DNA of 64,000 nt, from NCBI GenBank assembly GCA_021819435.1, contig JAKARB010000008.1, forward strand, positions 62,001 to 126,000. The letters run 5' to 3'. Origin of the DNA: Pseudomonadota bacterium. Lineage in GTDB: Bacteria; Pseudomonadota; Gammaproteobacteria; Burkholderiales; Burkholderiaceae_C. Positions 61,306 to 64,000 of this stretch are shown here, piece by piece. The notes below the pieces were generated by a model, which worked only from the letters and a program-made list of their open reading frames with translations, had not been told where the DNA came from and did no database searches. Numbering within the stretch: the first letter of the stretch is position 1; each line of letters opens with the position of its first letter. Both the position numbers and the translations under genes were made by a program.

Positions 61306-62661
61306 TCAGCGGCCCAGCATGATGTTGTTGACGTTCACCAGCACGTAGAAGAACAGGATGGTGCCGATGGCCCAGAAGAAGGTGCGTGAGCGCCAGGGCA
61401 TGGTCGCAGCCAGGGCAACGCCTTGCGCGGTGCCCTGCAGTTGCTTGCAGACGGCGTTCCACACGCCGATGCTGATCACCAGCAGGATGAACAGCTGGGG
61501 CTCGAAAGCGCGCGACAGGAACATGCTACACACGAAGAACCCGATGAAGGACATCTTCACCCGGGTTGCCCACAGCTGCTCGTCGGTGCCGGGCAGGGCG
61601 GCGTCGGCGGCGCGGCTGAGCTGGGTGAACACCATGATCACGAGTGCCAGCCAGACCCAGTAGCCCAGCAGGCCCAGCTCGCCGAAGCACACCACGAGCG
61701 TGTTGTGCGCGGTGTGGGTGTGGTGGTCGCTGAAGCGGTGGTATCCAACCCCGGCGATGGGGTAGGAAGTGAGCATGTTGAGGCCTTGGGCCCAGGCCTC
61801 GATGCGACCGCCGGCCGATTCATCCTGCGATGACACCGCCCGGCCGCCCGTGAAGTTCAGCGCCATGGCGCCGACGAAGATGCCCACCACCAGCCCGGCT
61901 GTCATGAGCGTGCCCAGTCGCTTGCGAACCCCCAGGAAGAACAGGGCGCTCAGGCCGAGCAGCGAGCCGCGTGAGCGCGTCAGGTAGATGGTGTAGAGCA
62001 GCAGGCTGGCGGTGGGCGCAAGCAGGAACAGGGTGCGCATCCAGCGTCCGGGCTGCCAGAAGGCGATCAGCATGGGCAGGAAGCACACCATGGTCTGGGC
62101 GTAGTCGTTTGGATCGCCCAGGAAGCCCACCGAACGAATGCGCCAAAGGTAGCGCCCGGAGGTGTCTAGCGCGGGGACGTCATTGGCCTCGATGACGGCC
62201 GCAAATCCGCTGTCCGGGCCGGTGCCGTTTTCCTTCATGGTGAGCGTGTCGACCATGAAGCCTGTGTGATAACACGCGATGCTCATGCAGGCCAGGATGG
62301 CCAGGCAGCCGATGATGACGGCTGCGGTGCTCTTGACCCGTTGCATGCTGGTGAGGTTCATGCCCGAGATGAAAAACAGCATCGGCGTGGGCAGGAAGGT
62401 GATCACCGCGCCAACGGCGTCTCCCACACCTGCGGCCATGGCATCGGAGATGAACACCATGGCGATGATTCCCCACATCAGCCGCTGGTGCTGCTTGCTC
62501 AAGGCGCTGCCGCCTTGCTTCTTCAGGTCGGAGATGGACAAGCCCAGCACGATCAGCATGAGCAGCAGCATGGGCCGCAGCGGCGCCAATTCCGGGGCGA
62601 AGAGCTCGAAGATGCGCAGGTAGGACAGCGCCATCAGCAGCAGGTACAGCTTGAAAGTCAT
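61306..62661 (-). CDS. O-antigen ligase / Wzy-like polymerase
   Basis: A 451-residue membrane protein with about 11-12 helices and a large periplasmic loop. The O-antigen-ligase (Wzy_C) region includes TRSRGSLLGLSALFF and, after the loop with GYHRFSDHHTHTAHNTLVVCFGELGLLGY (start about 300), the conserved His-Asn pair. It either polymerises repeat units or ligates a glycan to a lipid or protein acceptor. The ATG at 62661 (MTFKLYLLL) overlaps the upstream acyltransferase stop (ATGA). In context with the export locus next door, a polymerase role is as plausible as ligation. Confidence 0.87.
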   Translation of the reverse strand: MTFKLYLLLMALSYLRIFELFAPELAPLRPMLLLMLIVLGLSISDLKKQGGSALSKQHQRLMWGIIAMVFISDAMAAGVGDAVGAVITFLPTPMLFFISGMNLTSMQRVKSTAAVIIGCLAILACMSIACYHTGFMVDTLTMKENGTGPDSGFAAVIEANDVPALDTSGRYLWRIRSVGFLGDPNDYAQTMVCFLPMLIAFWQPGRWMRTLFLLAPTASLLLYTIYLTRSRGSLLGLSALFFLGVRKRLGTLMTAGLVVGIFVGAMALNFTGGRAVSSQDESAGGRIEAWAQGLNMLTSYPIAGVGYHRFSDHHTHTAHNTLVVCFGELGLLGYWVWLALVIMVFTQLSRAADAALPGTDEQLWATRVKMSFIGFFVCSMFLSRAFEPQLFILLVISIGVWNAVCKQLQGTAQGVALAATMPWRSRTFFWAIGTILFFYVLVNVNNIMLGR

Positions 62662-63800
62662 GGCGCTCCCGCGGTTGATCGGGCCGGCGAGCCGTGCAGG
62701 CGTTCCTTCAGGCGCAGGAAGGGCTGTTCGATGAATCGGTAGGACAGCCACGCCGCTATGAAGCTCAGCAACAGGTTGAACGGGAAGCGCGTTTCCCAAC
62801 TGTCGACCAGGAAGTAGAGGAAGGGCTCCTGCCAGAGATAGAGCGAGTAGCTCATGGCCCCAACCAGTGCCACGGGCTTGAGATTGGCGATGCGGCCAGC
62901 CCAGGCATCAGGCGTGCGCACCAGGTGCTGCAGGATGATGACGATGCCGAGGTTGCTGAGGACCTGCCCGCCGACGAAGGCGAAGGGCCGTGACACCAGC
63001 GCTGAGGCATAGGCTGCGCCGATGAGCAATGCCCCTGCGGCCAGCGGTGCGAGAGGGTGGGTCAGGAAGGCCTTGATGCGCGGCATGGCGCTCAGGCGTG
63101 TGTGCAACATCGCGGCCAGGCAACCCATGGCCAGGGCGTCGGCGATGGCCTGGAACTCGCGGTTGAAGGCGATCTCGGGCACATCAGCCCACAGGTGCAT
63201 GGCGAGGCGGATGAGTGGGCAAAGCAAGATCACGGCGACGGCCACGCGAAGGCTGCGGCTGAGCCCTGCCAGCACCATCACGAAAGGCCACAGCAGGTAA
63301 AACTGCTCTTCGACCGACAGCGACCACAGATGGTTGTAATACCAGTTGTAGTCGTGGTTGTAGTTGGCGGTGAAGGTCAAGGCGTGCAGCAAGTGACGCA
63401 GGGGGGCGTCTTGATCCTGCGCGCGGGTGGGCACGCTCAGCGACAGGTCGATCCAACCGAGCTGGAAGGCCAGCCAGATCACGCCGATGTAGGTGAGTGC
63501 GGCAGGCAGGATGCGGTAGGCCCGCCGCAAGTAGAACTGGGCCAAGTCGATGCGGCCTGTGCGTGCGTGCTCGCGCAACATCAGGGTGGTGATGAGGAAG
63601 CCGGAAATCAAGAAGAAGAACCGCACACCGATGTTGCCCAGCGAGGTGATGGCGGGCTTGTCCATCCAAAGCGGAGCGCCATGTGTGGCCGCGACATGGC
63701 CGATCAGCACGAGCAACACCGAAAACGCACGCAGGCCGTCGAGCGAGGGGATGTGCCTGCTCAGGTCTGGAGGCTGGATGGCCGGGCTATGACGTGTCAT
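62658..63800 (-). CDS. acyltransferase 3 family membrane protein
   Basis: A 380-residue OafA-like protein with about ten helices: HIPSLDGLRAFSVLLVLIGHVAAT with the catalytic-type His, FFFLISGFLITTLML, QFYLRRAYRILPAALTY and LWSLSVEEQFYLLWPF. It is the second such enzyme in the operon, so two acyl groups or two positions may be modified. The start overlaps the SGNH gene stop (ATGA), and its stop overlaps the O-antigen-ligase-like gene. Acceptor unknown. Confidence 0.92.
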   Translation of the reverse strand: MTRHSPAIQPPDLSRHIPSLDGLRAFSVLLVLIGHVAATHGAPLWMDKPAITSLGNIGVRFFFLISGFLITTLMLREHARTGRIDLAQFYLRRAYRILPAALTYIGVIWLAFQLGWIDLSLSVPTRAQDQDAPLRHLLHALTFTANYNHDYNWYYNHLWSLSVEEQFYLLWPFVMVLAGLSRSLRVAVAVILLCPLIRLAMHLWADVPEIAFNREFQAIADALAMGCLAAMLHTRLSAMPRIKAFLTHPLAPLAAGALLIGAAYASALVSRPFAFVGGQVLSNLGIVIILQHLVRTPDAWAGRIANLKPVALVGAMSYSLYLWQEPFLYFLVDSWETRFPFNLLLSFIAAWLSYRFIEQPFLRLKERLHGSPARSTAGAP

Positions 63801-64000
63801 GGCTTTGGCTGGGCGGCCGGTGTGGCGAGGATGGCGCGGCTCAAGCTCGTGGCGAGCAGGCGAGCGCCCTCATCGGTGAAGTGGACGAAGTCGGCGTAGT
63901 GCTCTGGACCGGGGGGCACAGCCTCGGTGACGTCGACCAGCACGGTGCCCCGCTCATCGTGGGCGACTCGCTTGATCACCTCGTTGGCGCGGTCCTCCAT
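63797..64000 (-). CDS. SGNH/GDSL-type hydrolase, C-terminal part only
   Basis: The last 67 codons of a gene that enters from the right edge. HYADFVHFTDEGARLLA contains the D-x-x-H catalytic pair typical of block V of SGNH hydrolases. In this position, coupled by ATGA to an acyltransferase 3 gene, it is probably the O-acetyltransferase or esterase partner (compare AlgX/OatA-like pairs). The ATG at 64000 is just an internal Met by chance at the edge; the true start is outside. Confidence 0.65.
   Translation of the reverse strand: MEDRANEVIKRVAHDERGTVLVDVTEAVPPGPEHYADFVHFTDEGARLLATSLSRAILATPAAQPKP

Overview
The window looks like chromosome of a high-GC betaproteobacterium of the order Burkholderiales (comamonad / Leptothrix-Aquabacterium-Ideonella type; the genus cannot be fixed by eye). 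Supporting signs are the neighbourhood TPR protein-lolB-ispE-tRNA-Gln-prs-rplY, an endonuclease-type MutL, a NodT-type efflux channel, and an exopolysaccharide locus of the XrtA/PEP-CTERM-associated kind. I see no insertion sequence, phage, integrase, CRISPR array or rRNA. Genes are tightly packed: no stretch over 300 bases lacks a gene, and the longest gap (55561-55801) holds a terminator and the epsE leader.

Layout. 1-5393 (minus): TPR protein, lolB, ispE, tRNA-Gln(UUG), prs and the start of rplY, a housekeeping run. 5510-10530: mutM, a dynamin-like GTPase and mutY (plus), facing xthA (minus), so three oxidative or abasic DNA repair enzymes surround a membrane-remodelling-type GTPase. 10645-14668: hybrid histidine kinase plus single-domain response regulator (minus), divergent from a membrane diguanylate cyclase. 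14670-17699 (minus): TerC protein, folA, thyA and an OmpA-like lipoprotein. 17777-24688: an ABC exporter divergent from marR-nodT-emrA-emrB, with a clear MarR-type palindrome in the shared promoter. 24755-35618: MBL protein, miaA, MFS transporter, rluF-like gene, mutL, dedA, amiC, tsaE and queG. This is the enterobacterial queG/tsaE/ami/mutL/miaA neighbourhood, loosened by insertions. 35724-42103: quinone oxidoreductase, YpfJ-type protein, nadB, a ComFB protein, nadC and nadA; NAD de novo synthesis is complete to nicotinate mononucleotide.

42191-46873 (minus) is a four-gene lipid-linked sugar module: flippase-like membrane protein, polyprenyl-phosphate glycosyltransferase, ArnT-like transferase and PAP2 phosphatase. 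It could decorate lipid A or another cell-surface glycan.

46959-55560 (minus) is an exopolysaccharide synthesis and export locus: OPX lipoprotein, Wzz-like chain-length protein, BY-type tyrosine kinase, outer-membrane beta-barrel, an AAA ATPase fused to a UDP-GlcNAc-2-epimerase-like domain, and an initiating sugar-phosphate transferase. No exosortase or PEP-CTERM protein is visible here. 55802-57619 is a beta-helix lipoprotein with its own terminator. 57831-64000 (minus) is a translationally coupled run: SGNH protein, acyltransferase, O-antigen-ligase-like protein, GT4, acyltransferase, GT4. These probably build, acylate and polymerise or ligate the same surface polysaccharide.

The least ordinary items are the ATPase-epimerase fusion, whose epimerase half has lost several signature residues; the twin CCCCT-N7-AGGGG palindromes just downstream of it; the GTPase between mutM and mutY; and the 12-bp tandem repeats at both ends of the amiC-tsaE pair.
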